A stretch of DNA of 64,000 nucleotides from Streptomyces hyaluromycini (GTDB lineage: Bacteria; Actinomycetota; Actinomycetes; Streptomycetales; Streptomycetaceae), in assembly GCF_002217755.1 (NCBI RefSeq), contig NZ_BCFL01000017.1, positions 883,442-947,441 on the forward strand, read 5' to 3'. The stretch's first letter is position 1; the number at the start of each line of letters is the position of its first letter. Of this stretch, positions 54,140 to 62,303 are shown in pieces. Position numbers and translations under genes: made by a program. The notes under the pieces were generated by a model, which did no database searches, was not told where the DNA came from, and saw nothing but the letters and a program-made list of their open reading frames with translations.

Positions 54140-54230
54140 GGAGGCGTCGCCTAGTCCGGTCTATGGCGCCGCACTGCTAATGCGGTTTGGGCCTTAAAGC
54201 CCATCGAGGGTTCAAATCCCTCCGCCTCCG
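54140..54230 (+). tRNA. tRNA-Ser(GCU), second isodecoder
   Basis: Acceptor GGAGGCG with CGCCTCC, discriminator G, anticodon GCT at 54176-54178, long variable arm (TTTGGGCCTTAAAGCCCA) and T arm GGGTTCAAATCCC. Its body differs strongly from the tRNA-Ser(GCT) at 10590. Confidence 0.93.
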
Positions 54231-54236
54231 CACCTC

Positions 54237-54276
54237 AATCAGGGAGTCCAACCATTTCGGTCTGGGCTCCCTGATT
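54237..54276. terminator. Terminator of the second tRNA-Ser(GCU)
   Basis: AATCAGGGAG and CTCCCTGATT form a perfect 10-base-pair stem, 7 bases after the tRNA. Confidence 0.8.
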
Positions 54277-54519
54277 CGCGTTTACGGCCGCGCCACCACG
54301 ACACCCCACACCGCCACCGACGCGACGCCGACCCACCACACGCCCCGCCCCACCCCCCGGCCACCGCCGCCCGCAGGCCCCACCCGATACGACGTTTCCG
54401 CAGCTCACAAGGGGTGCGCCTAACGGATTTCACATGGCGGCGGCAGTCATGTAATGTTCTTCCTGTCGCCGCGAGCGGGCCGAAAGGGCCGGGAGCAAAG
54501 ACAAAATACAAAAAAACAA

Positions 54520-54592
54520 GCACTCGTAGCTTAACGGATAGAGCATCTGACTACGGATCAGAAGGTTGCAGGTTCGAATCCTGCCGAGTGCA
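54520..54592 (+). tRNA. tRNA-Arg(ACG)
   Basis: Acceptor GCACTCG with CGAGTGC, discriminator A, anticodon ACG at 54553-54555, and T arm GGTTCGAATCC. An AT-rich leader (AAAATACAAAAAAACAA) precedes it. An integrase pseudogene lies 94 bases downstream, so its 3' half is the likely attB site. Confidence 0.96.
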
Positions 54593-54665
54593 CACAGGTC
54601 AAAGGCCCCGGATCACTCCGGGGCCTTTGTCGTTTCGGGGCCGTACAGCAGCGAAGTACAGCAAC
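54551..54665. other. attL candidate: tRNA-Arg core plus integrase arm-type site
   Basis: The core candidate 54551-54566 (CTACGGATCAGAAGGT, within the tRNA) recurs exactly at 61563-61578. A 23-base element at 54643-54665, built of two GTACAGCA units, recurs with one mismatch at 61458-61480. The same layout at both ends fits attL and attR of an integrated element. Confidence 0.7.
54601..54628. terminator. Terminator of tRNA-Arg
   Basis: AAAGGCCCCGGA and TCCGGGGCCTTT form a 12-base-pair stem with a 4-base loop followed by GTCGTTT. Confidence 0.9.
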
Positions 54666-54686
54666 GGCTGATGTCAGCGGTTGATG

Positions 54687-55915
54687 TCAGCCGTCGGTCC
54701 GTGAGCCGCCCATCGCTTCCGACAGCTTGCCGAGCGGGGCCCACACCTCCTCCTCGCTCGCCTCCGCGTAGACCTCCATAGTCATGGCGATCTGTGAGTG
54801 CCGGAGAATCCGCTGGGCGACCTTCGGGTGCACCTTGAGGGCGACCAGGAGTGAGCTGCATGTGTGCCGGGTGTTGCGGAGCGGGATGACCCGGAGGCCG
54901 GCACGGCGAGCGCGTAGGGCGAACATGCGGGTGAGGTTGCCGGGCTCGATCGGGGTCCCGTACTTCGTGGTGAAGATGAGTCCCCGGGTGTCCTGCCAGA
55001 GATCACCGGCCGCCTTCCGGTCGCCGGTCTGCTGAGCGTGGCGCATACGGAGCGCCTTGAGGCAGAACTGGGGGAGCGGAAGGAAGTCGTCGGACTCCTC
55101 GGTCTTGGTCTCCCGGTGGAGAATCTGTCGACCCGCCCGCTGGATCTGGTGGTCCACGTACAACTCCCCCGTCTCGAAGTCGATCGACTTCCAGGTGAGG
55201 CCCAGGACCTCACCACGACGCAGCCCGAGGCACAGCACGAGCACCCAGGCCGCGAACAGCGGATCTTCACGCGCCAGGGGATCGGCGAGGAAGCGGCCTG
55301 CTTCGACGACGGACCACGGCTTGATCCGACGACGCCGAGGCTTCGGGACCTTGACCAGGGAGGCCACGTTCTTGCTGATCTCCTCCTCGGTCACGGCGTG
55401 GGTGAGCGCGGGCCGCAGGGCATCACGCGCGGCCTGGACCACGCGGCGGGACGGGTACGCCTCACAGCACTCGCCGACGGCACAGCAGCGCCGCCGTTCC
55501 TGGGGCCGCTTGGCGTCCTTCTCCTGGGCGCAGCACTGGCAGATGCCGGCCAGCTTGGTCAGCCACTCGCGCACGTCCCGCACGGTCAGTTTGTCGAGGC
55601 GTTTCGTACCCAGGTGCGGGACGATGTAGAGCCGCGCCGAGCCCTCGTACGAGACCTATGGCAGCGGAGCGAGGTTGGGCTTCACGATCGATTCGAGCCA
55701 GTAGGAGAGGAACGCCTGCACCGTGCGGTGGCGGGTCTGCACCGGGCCCCTGGTGGCTTCGTTGTGGAGCTTGATCCACTTCTCGTGTGTCTCCTCGCGG
55801 GTCTTCCCGTAGACGTACTTTCGCTTCCGGTCTCCCTCGGGGGTCGTGACCCAGACGTACGCGGCGAAGCCGTTCTTGTACGGGTAGATAGACCCTTCGC
55901 CGTTGGCGCGCTCAT
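54687..55915 (-). pseudogene. Tyrosine-recombinase integrase, disrupted
   Basis: The C-terminal catalytic domain is well preserved in a 298-residue frame: Arg in CLGLRRGEVLGL, PLRNTRHTCSSLL, GKLSEAM end and active-site Tyr in MEVYAEASEEE. Upstream, the same frame holds an in-frame TAG at 55656-55658. The N-terminal residues (GEGSIYPYKNGFAAYVW) are out of frame with the ATG at 55915, so one base is missing near the start. The start overlaps the excisionase stop in ATGA, the arrangement of actinomycete integrative elements. Not functional as it stands. Confidence 0.9.
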
Positions 55916-56060
55916 GCGGACCACCTCTCAGCGTCCCCGGCGCACCGGTTGACGTATTCGTCCACCCAGGCCGGGAGGATGCGACGGTTCCGGCCGACCT
56001 TCACGGAACGGATCTCGCCCGCGAGCACGAGCGCCTACGCACGCACGGTGCACTTAGTGA
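55912..56060 (-). pseudogene. Excisionase/HTH remnant
   Basis: The frame ending at 55912 encodes the end of a helix-turn-helix excisionase (LAGEIRSVKVGRNRRILPAW, VDEYVNRCAGDAERWSA). An in-frame TAG at 56035-56037 and loss of the N-terminus show decay. The stop codon overlaps the integrase start. Confidence 0.75.
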
Positions 56061-56329
56061 CGGATGGCTACGCAACGGGAGGTTGACCGCATACCGGCTG
56101 AGCGCGATACGCTCCAAGAGCGTTGATGCTAATGACACGCCCGGCCTGAGTGGGACTGCCTCCCGCTCAGGCCACATTTGTGTTCTGTGGCCCTTCCGCT
56201 CACGCGCCGGCGCAGGTGTGCCTTCCTGCTCCGGCCCGTTCGCATGCCCGCATCACCTGCTCCGCTGGACGCGAAGAGGCATGCCGACACCAACCACAGT
56301 AACCCGCACTCCAAGTACTATCTAGTACT

Positions 56330-57568
56330 TCAGGTACCAGTCCGTACTTCTTGTACGCCCAACTCCCTCGCCAGGGAGCGCAGTTCCTCAGAGGGCGGCT
56401 GGCTCATGGTCAGCAGGTCCGCCGCGAGTTGCTTCACCATCGGCAGGGCCTGCACCATCTCGGGCGACAGCTCACGCGCCTTCACCAGTGCTGAAATCGC
56501 GTCAGCGACCTGCCGACGCTGGGCATAAGCCCTGGCCGCGTCGATCTGAAAGCGTGTCTGCCGTTCCGCGGACAGCCCCGACGCGTCCACAGCCTGTGCA
56601 GCCCGCAGCGCAACTCCGGCATCGCCGAGGTCGACCGCCACGGCCACTTCGTGCAAGCCGACATTGGTCGGCCCGAACTCGGTGTTGTAGTCGTTGCGCC
56701 CATCGCCGACCTGTTCGGCCATCTCGCGAGCGTCGCGCAGATACCCGTACGCGTCGTCCGCCAGGTTCAACCGAGCGGCAGCGACAGCCCGTTGCAAGGT
56801 CAAGGCACCGCGCAGCGCGACCGCCTCGACCTGTCCGGAGTCGGCCAGAGGCCGCAGCGCGTCAGCAGCGCTCCCTGACACCTGGGCCGCCTGCTCGAAG
56901 TGACGCGCGCCAAGGAAGACCAGCGACAACCGGAATTCACCGGCCGCCATCAGCAGCGGATCATTGGCCCGCTCGGCAGCAACCACCGCACGGTCTACGG
57001 CGATCCAGGCCGCCTCGGGTTCCCCCATGTTCGCGAGCGCGCCACTGCACGTGTGATACATGACCGCCAGCAGCCGGAACAGCTCGGGACGGTCCGCCTC
57101 CGGAACCGATCGGGTCGCCGACTCCAGTCGCGGAACCAGTCCTTCGAGCAGCTCGGCCAGGTCGGCGTAGTTCCCCTGGTGCGTGAGCGACCAGGCACGG
57201 TCGACCTCGGCGCGAAGCGCCGGCACATCGGGAGAGGTGTCCTTCTGACCGAGGACCGCCTTCAGTGAGTGCGCGGCACTCAGCACCAGCCGCAGCCGAC
57301 TCGCCCCGGGCGGCTCGCCCTCGGCCACGGACGCCACGATGGGAGCTTCGGCCGCCAGCTCGGCGACCGGAACTTCAAGGACATCGGCGACCTTCTCCAG
57401 GACGGTCATCCGGTCGATACGCCGGACGCCCCGTTCTACCTGGGACACCCACGCTTCCGAGCGCCCCAGCAGGCCGGCGAACTCCTTCTGTGACAGCCCT
57501 CGTCGCTTGCGGTGGAAGGCGATCTTGCGGCCAAGTGCCTTCTGGTACTCAGTACTCAACGTCCACAC
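56330..57568 (-). CDS. XRE-family transcriptional regulator with helical (TPR-like) C-terminus
   Basis: A 412-residue protein. HTH_3 is at about residues 10-70 (KIAFHRKRRGLSQKEFAGLL, EAWVSQVERGVRRIDR). From about 110 to 400 the sequence is all helical with repeat-like Ala-rich pairs, typical of streptomycete XRE-TPR regulators. GTG 57568 overlaps the end of the monooxygenase gene by 20 bases. It probably controls its own small operon; cargo of the decayed element. Confidence 0.85.
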   Translation of the reverse strand: MWTLSTEYQKALGRKIAFHRKRRGLSQKEFAGLLGRSEAWVSQVERGVRRIDRMTVLEKVADVLEVPVAELAAEAPIVASVAEGEPPGASRLRLVLSAAHSLKAVLGQKDTSPDVPALRAEVDRAWSLTHQGNYADLAELLEGLVPRLESATRSVPEADRPELFRLLAVMYHTCSGALANMGEPEAAWIAVDRAVVAAERANDPLLMAAGEFRLSLVFLGARHFEQAAQVSGSAADALRPLADSGQVEAVALRGALTLQRAVAAARLNLADDAYGYLRDAREMAEQVGDGRNDYNTEFGPTNVGLHEVAVAVDLGDAGVALRAAQAVDASGLSAERQTRFQIDAARAYAQRRQVADAISALVKARELSPEMVQALPMVKQLAADLLTMSQPPSEELRSLARELGVQEVRTGT

Positions 57569-57863
57569 CCTTGCCTGACACGAAGTCGAGGCGGTCAACC
57601 TCCGTGGCCGAGAGATACAGGTTCCTCTCGGAGAGGAAGGCCTGCACGTAGTCCTTCGATTCGTGCTCCTCGAAGGCGTCCTTGTCCCGGTACAGCTCGT
57701 AGAACACGCGCTCCAGCGGGCGGCCGTCAACACGATGCACTGTGTAGATCACCGTGCCGGGCTCATTCGCACGGATCTGCTCACCCGTCCGCGCCACGAG
57801 GTCGTCGAACGCGGCTGCCGCCGCTTCGTCCTTGCAGGTGAAGCGTACAAACAGTCCGAACAT
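57549..57863 (-). CDS. Antibiotic-biosynthesis-monooxygenase (ABM/YgiN-like) domain protein
   Basis: A 104-residue dimeric ferredoxin-like-fold protein (MFGLFVRFTCKDEAAAAAFD, GTVIYTVHRVDG, RVFYELYRDKDAFEEHE). Family members are quinol or heme monooxygenases or simple stress proteins. ATG 57863 follows GAGAGGACC. The gene overlaps the XRE regulator and is transcribed first, so the two probably form one operon. Confidence 0.87.
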   Translation of the reverse strand: MFGLFVRFTCKDEAAAAAFDDLVARTGEQIRANEPGTVIYTVHRVDGRPLERVFYELYRDKDAFEEHESKDYVQAFLSERNLYLSATEVDRLDFVSGKGVDVEY

Positions 57864-58063
57864 GCGAGGTCCTCTCTCCAACGGCATCAGGTCAGCACCC
57901 GACCGCACAGCGAACGCTATGCGCCGACCGCCCGCACGAAAAGTGCGAACCCGCACTCCCGGTACGCGCACATTCGGTACGGTGCTAGTACTAATTGTAC
58001 GACTCTGCGTGGTCCGTGTCAGCCGGTCGGCACCGCTGACACAGAAAACAGCAGCTCAGCGCC

Positions 58064-58489
58064 ATGGAGGACGCCTTGCCCACGCGCCAACGCACCTTCC
58101 CGGGGGATCCTCAAGAACTCCGCACCGCGCGCAACTGGACCCGCGCCACGCTCAACGACCACCCTCAGGCCGAAGAGGCCGCCCTGATCGTCACCGAACT
58201 CGGCACCAACGCCGTGGTACACACCGCGAGCGGCGACGCCGCCGGCGCCTTCCACGTCACGCTCACCGTCTCCGAGGCGACCATCACGATCGAGGTGACC
58301 GACTCGGGGCACGCGAAGTCCACTCCCGAGATCCAGCTCGCTTCCCTCACCGCCACCCACGGCCGCGGACTCGGCATGGTCGCCGCCCTCGCCGACAGCC
58401 TGACGGTCAAGGGCGACGACTCGGGCCGCACCGTCACCGCCGAACTCCATGTCCGGGCGAGCCTTCAGGAGCCGACACCGTGCCCATGA
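58064..58489 (+). CDS. Anti-sigma-type ATP-binding protein (HATPase_c_2)
   Basis: A 141-residue GHKL ATPase. N-box ELGTNAVVHT, G1 DSGHAKS and G2 HGRGLGMVAAL are recognisable. ATG 58064 lacks a strong ribosome site, so the start may differ by a few codons. It overlaps the following gene in ATGA. Divergent from the ABM-XRE operon. Part of the element cargo. Confidence 0.85.
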   Translation: MEDALPTRQRTFPGDPQELRTARNWTRATLNDHPQAEEAALIVTELGTNAVVHTASGDAAGAFHVTLTVSEATITIEVTDSGHAKSTPEIQLASLTATHGRGLGMVAALADSLTVKGDDSGRTVTAELHVRASLQEPTPCP

Positions 58490-58980
58490 GCCCTGAGCCG
58501 GACAGCCAGCAGACCCCCGATCCCAACGATGTCTACGGCATGGCTGAGGCGGAGCTCCCCAGGGACACCCGCCAGGAAAGGCCACTCATGCTGACGAACG
58601 GCACCAGGCACGGTTTCTGGTGCGAGTGTTGGACCGACGACATCACCAGCCAGGAGCGGCCGGCACTCCGAGCTTCCTTCGACGCCTACTCCGCACCCCA
58701 GGCAGACAGATGGGTCGCCATCGCACTGCGGACCATCTCACCGGCACTCGACCCCGAGGCGTCCGACGAGGCATGGGCCTGGCTCTACCACGGCCGCATC
58801 GCAACACGGCACGCCCTACTGCGAGGCCGACCCTGCTCAGTGACGGTCACTCACACCAGCACCCGCATCACATGGACCATCCGTCCAGTGACCTTCCTGC
58901 CACTCGCACACCGCCAGGGCACCGAATTCCCCGCCTGCACACAGGACTTCAAACCCCACGAGCCCCACGCATCCGACTGA
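58486..58980 (+). CDS. Hypothetical protein coupled to the anti-sigma-type ATPase
   Basis: A 164-residue soluble protein with no recognised domain. Core sequence includes WCECWTDDITSQERPALRAS and TSTRITWTIRPVTFLPLAHR. ATG 58486 overlaps the preceding stop, so translation is coupled and a functional partnership with the ATPase is likely. Such pairs recur in streptomycetes (family knowledge, function undefined). Confidence 0.7.
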   Translation: MSPEPDSQQTPDPNDVYGMAEAELPRDTRQERPLMLTNGTRHGFWCECWTDDITSQERPALRASFDAYSAPQADRWVAIALRTISPALDPEASDEAWAWLYHGRIATRHALLRGRPCSVTVTHTSTRITWTIRPVTFLPLAHRQGTEFPACTQDFKPHEPHASD

Positions 58981-59183
58981 GTAACAACCTTCTTCACGTG
59001 TTCAAGGCGGCTCGCTCCGCTCCCCGCGCGCGGCCCGGCCCCCGGCCGGGCCTGCGCTCCAGTCTCCGCCCCGCTCCAGCCCGGCCGGCGCCCGTGCCGC
59101 GCGCTAAGCGTTCAGCCGCCTGATGCCAGAGAAGGGGTACGTCGTGGCTGGGGCGGTCGGCTCCACGGCTTTAGCCACCTCCC

Positions 59184-59480
59184 CGTATCGCGATCGTGCT
59201 CGACAACTTCTCCCCGCACCTGACCACCAAGAAGGACATCCGGGTCGGCGACTGGGCCAAGGCCAACAACGTCGAATTCGCCTACACGCCGACCAACAGC
59301 TCGTGGCTGAACCGGATCGAGGCCCAGTTCACCGCCCTGCGTTACTTCACGCTGGACGGCACCGACCACAGCAGCCACAAGGAACAGGGCAGCATGATCC
59401 GCCGCTACATCATATGGCGGAACAAGCACACCGCCGATATTCGCTTGCACGCCATCGTCACGCGGGTCAACGTCGCCTGA
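59184..59480 (+). pseudogene. IS630-family transposase, C-terminal fragment
   Basis: About 98 residues of an IS630-type DDE transposase: second catalytic Asp in LDNFSPHL and Glu in TPTNSSWLNRIEAQF. The N-terminal HTH and first Asp are missing, and no inverted repeats are visible around it. It differs from the intact copy downstream, so it came from another IS630-type element. Confidence 0.88.
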
Positions 59481-59501
59481 CACCTGACGAAGGCAGAGAA
59501 G

Positions 59502-59915
59502 ATGACCACGCAGACCCACCCCGTCGACCACGAACTCATCCAGGCTGCGGCGCACGTGGCTCGCACTCGCTGCCGGGGTGACAACCACACCATGGCGGCC
59601 GCGGCCCGCGCCCGGGACGGCCGGATTGTCACGGCGGTGAATGCCTACCACTTCACGGGAGGACCCTGCGCCGAGCTGGTCGTCATTGGTGCGGCAGCCG
59701 CCCAGGGCGCCTACGAGCTGGACACGATTGTCGCCGTGGGCGACCGCGACCGGGGGGTTGTTCCCCCGTGCGGCCGGTGCCGTCAGGTCCTTCTCGACTA
59801 CTTTCCCGCCCTCAAGGTCATCGTCGGCGAAGACGACCGCGTCCGAACCGTCCTTGTCACCGACTTGCTGCCTGAATGCTACGTCTGGGCCGACCACCAG
59901 CTCGACGCCGAGTAG
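59502..59915 (+). CDS. Blasticidin-S-deaminase-like cytidine deaminase
   Basis: A 137-residue zinc deaminase. The catalytic motif is Cys-type, GGPCAELVVIG, and the second zinc block is PCGRCRQVLLD. These, with VNAYHFTGGPCAEL and LLPECYVW, match Aspergillus blasticidin S deaminase (BSD) more closely than housekeeping cytidine deaminase. Likely reaction: hydrolytic deamination of blasticidin S or another cytosine nucleoside. It lies between an IS630 remnant and an intact IS630, consistent with mobile resistance cargo. Whether blasticidin is the substrate is inferred. Confidence 0.88.
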   Translation: MTTQTHPVDHELIQAAAHVARTRCRGDNHTMAAAARARDGRIVTAVNAYHFTGGPCAELVVIGAAAAQGAYELDTIVAVGDRDRGVVPPCGRCRQVLLDYFPALKVIVGEDDRVRTVLVTDLLPECYVWADHQLDAE

Positions 59916-59984
59916 ACCGCGCCACTCAGCACGAGCTGGCACCGTCGGCCGACAACAGGGCGAACGTTGCTTGATGCGGCACTA

Positions 59985-61400
59985 GTGTGATGCGCCAGAA
60001 ATCCTGAGGGTTAGTAAGTACCTTGTTGGCATGTCGCATTCGGGGCCTTCTGCTGTGGCGATCACACTGTCCGAGGCCGAGCGCGCCGAGTTGGTGCGCC
60101 GGACGAAAATGCCACACCGGCGCTCGGCCGAGAAGGCCCGCATCATCCTGGCGTGTGCTGACGGCATGTCAAACGCGAGTGTGGCGCGGGTCGTCGGTGT
60201 CCAGGCCAAGACCGTCGGCAAGTGGCGCCGGGCTTTCGCCGCGGAGCGGATGGCCGGGCTTGAGGACGCCGGCTGGATCGGCCGGCCGAAGGCCGACCTG
60301 ATCCTCGACGATGCTGAGCGCAGGCAGCTGCAGCAGTGGGCGCGGCAGGCCAAGACCGCCCAGTTCCTTGCGTTGCGCGCGAAGATCGTGCTGCGCTGCG
60401 CGGAGGGCGGGACGAACCAGCAGGCTGCGGCCGACCTCGGCATCGACAGGTCGACCGTGGACCGCTGGCGGGCCCGGTTCATCGCAAGACGCCTCGATGG
60501 TCTGCACGACGAGCCGCGCTCCGGCCGGCCGCCTTCGATCCTCCTCGACCAGGTCGAAGAGGTCGTCGTGGCCACCCTGGAGTCGCTCCCTGACCGGGAC
60601 ACGCACTGGTCACGGGCCTCGATGGCCCAGCGCACCGGCCTGTCGAAGTCGACGATCGGGCGAATCTGGAAGCGGTTCGACCTCAAGCCCCACCTGCAGG
60701 ACTCCTTCAAGCTGTCCACCGATCCGCAGTTCGTCGCCAAGGTCGTCGACGTCGTCGGCCTGTACCACCACCCGCCCGAGAAGGCGGTCGTGCTCTGCGT
60801 GGACGAGAAGTCCCAGATCCAGGCGCTGGACCGGTCCCAGCCGGTGCTGCCGATGATGCCGGGCATGCCCGAACGCCGCACCCACGACTATCTCAGGCAC
60901 GGCATCACCAGTCTGTTCGCCGCCTTCAACATCGCCGACGGCACCGTCATATCGGCACTGCACCGCCGCCACCGGGCGATCGAGTTCAAGAAGTTCCTGG
61001 TCCGGATCGACAAGGCAGTGCCCGCTGGGCTCGACGTCCATCTCGTCTGCGACAACTACGCCACCCACAACACCGCCGAGATCAGGACCTGGCTCGGCAA
61101 ACACCCACGCTTCCACGTCCACTTCACCCCCACCGGCTCCTCCTGGATGAACCAGGTCGAGCGGTGGTTCGGCCTGCTCACCGACAAACTCATCCGCCGC
61201 GGCGTCCACAGGTCCGTGAAGGCACTGGAGGACGACATCACCGCGTGGATCGACACCTGGAACGAGAACCCACGGCCCTTCACCTGGACCAAAACGGCCG
61301 ACGAGATCCTCAACTCCCTCGCCGACTACCTCACCAAGGTCGGAACAACCGGCCAGAAAACAGAGCAGAACTAACCCTCAGGATTTCTGGCGCATCACAC
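59985..61400 (+). mobile_element. Intact IS630-family insertion sequence (1416 bp)
   Basis: Perfect 31-bp terminal inverted repeats at 59985-60015 and 61370-61400 (each starting GTGTGATGCG from its end). Both ends are flanked by TA in the context CTAG (59982-59985 and 61400-61403), the target duplication of IS630. One transposase gene fills the element and looks intact. Confidence 0.97.
60031..61374 (+). CDS. IS630-family DDE transposase
   Basis: A 447-residue transposase. Two HTH units sit at about residues 25-80 and 115-155 ([20 protein letters not shown] and [20 protein letters not shown]), followed by the DDE domain: Asp in [12 protein letters not shown], Asp in [10 protein letters not shown], Glu in NQVERWF. 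It is complete, with its stop codon (61372-61374) inside the right inverted repeat. ATG 60031 is the first plausible start; a GTAAGTACC leader offers only a weak ribosome site. Confidence 0.96.
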   Translation: MSHSGPSAVAITLSEAERAELVRRTKMPHRRSAEKARIILACADGMSNASVARVVGVQAKTVGKWRRAFAAERMAGLEDAGWIGRPKADLILDDAERRQLQQWARQAKTAQFLALRAKIVLRCAEGGTNQQAAADLGIDRSTVDRWRARFIARRLDGLHDEPRSGRPPSILLDQVEEVVVATLESLPDRDTHWSRASMAQRTGLSKSTIGRIWKRFDLKPHLQDSFKLSTDPQFVAKVVDVVGLYHHPPEKAVVLCVDEKSQIQALDRSQPVLPMMPGMPERRTHDYLRHGITSLFAAFNIADGTVISALHRRHRAIEFKKFLVRIDKAVPAGLDVHLVCDNYATHNTAEIRTWLGKHPRFHVHFTPTGSSWMNQVERWFGLLTDKLIRRGVHRSVKALEDDITAWIDTWNENPRPFTWTKTADEILNSLADYLTKVGTTGQKTEQN

Positions 61401-61457
61401 TAGCGGGCAGCACTGACAACGGCCGGGTGGGAGGAGGCGCGGACGTGCGCGGTTCCG

Positions 61458-61578
61458 GTACAGCAACGAAGTACAGCAACCCCAGCAATCGACCATGGCC
61501 AACAGCGAACTCAGAGGAGCCGAACGGTGGCCTCTATGACCGCCGTTGACCGATCTCTGTAGAGCTACGGATCAGAAG
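61458..61578. other. attR candidate: arm-type site plus 16-bp tRNA-Arg core copy
   Basis: CTACGGATCAGAAGGT at 61563-61578 exactly copies the anticodon-loop/stem part of tRNA-Arg. The 23-base GTACAGCA-type element at 61458-61480 repeats the one beside the tRNA with one mismatch. The rest of the spacer 61404-61924 has no supported gene. Confidence 0.65.
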
Positions 61579-61924
61579 GTCGAGCGTCCCCTGCGGCAGT
61601 CCAGTCACAGGCCAGGCCGTCTCAGTTTCCGTCTCATTCAGCGCTGTACAGGGCTGTTCAGCCCGGACCGCACATGGCAATCGACTCATGGACCGGCCAG
61701 CCGTGAACGCAGGTGAACGGTCCTGTACGAGCCCCGCGCCCTCACCACCACAGTTGGAAAGCGTGTTGCTGGTCGGCACTGTCGCCGCGTGCCTGTCTGG
61801 ACGGCGGATCAGCAGCTGCGCACGGCTCGGTCGTCAATTTCCCCCGTGGCTGGGTTCTGATGGCGCGGTAGGTGCAACCATGGTTTGTTTCAGGTGCGTT
61901 GGCCGGTTCGGACGGGGGCGGGGT

Positions 61925-62293
61925 ATGGCGGCGCTGCGGTGGGTGGTTGCGGTGGTGGCCTCGGTGGCGGCGTTCTTTGCCGTGGCCGTGCCATGGGCAG
62001 TGCTGTCTTCGGGCGGGCATGACCCGTGGGAAGTGATCGGCCCGGTCGCCGGTGTGGTCGCGGCCGGGGTGCTGGCCGCGCTGGGCTGGTGGGCCTCCCA
62101 GACCGGCACACCTGCAGGCAGAGGGCCGGAGCGCACGGTACGGCAGTCGGCACGCGCCAAGGGGAACATCAAGCAGACCGCAGGAAACCACAGTGCGGCC
62201 GGCAGGACCGGGCGTCGGCCGATGCGGGAGAACATCCGCCAGAAGGCACGCGGCGGCGGTGACGTCGACCAGGCCGGCGGGGACCGGGCCTGA
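61925..62293 (+). CDS. Small membrane protein preceding the NB-ARC-TPR gene
   Basis: About 122 residues from ATG 61925 (GGGGGCGGGG upstream); ATG 61880 is possible. Two membrane helices (WVVAVVASVAAFFAVAVPWA and VAGVVAAGVLAALGWWA) are followed by a basic tail with two copies of a motif of the form G-N/D-hydrophobic-x-Q-x-A-G-x (KGNIKQTAGNH and GGDVDQAGGDR). The adjacent ATPase starts with RDVIQAAGDMHVY, the same motif. Ten bases separate the genes, so they form an operon and probably interact. Confidence 0.72.
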   Translation: MAALRWVVAVVASVAAFFAVAVPWAVLSSGGHDPWEVIGPVAGVVAAGVLAALGWWASQTGTPAGRGPERTVRQSARAKGNIKQTAGNHSAAGRTGRRPMRENIRQKARGGGDVDQAGGDRA

Positions 62294-62303
62294 GGGGCCG
62301 GCA

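Noticed and set aside
54687..55583. Functional integrase
   Set aside because: Only the C-terminal part is open; an in-frame TAG and an N-terminal frameshift disable the full protein.
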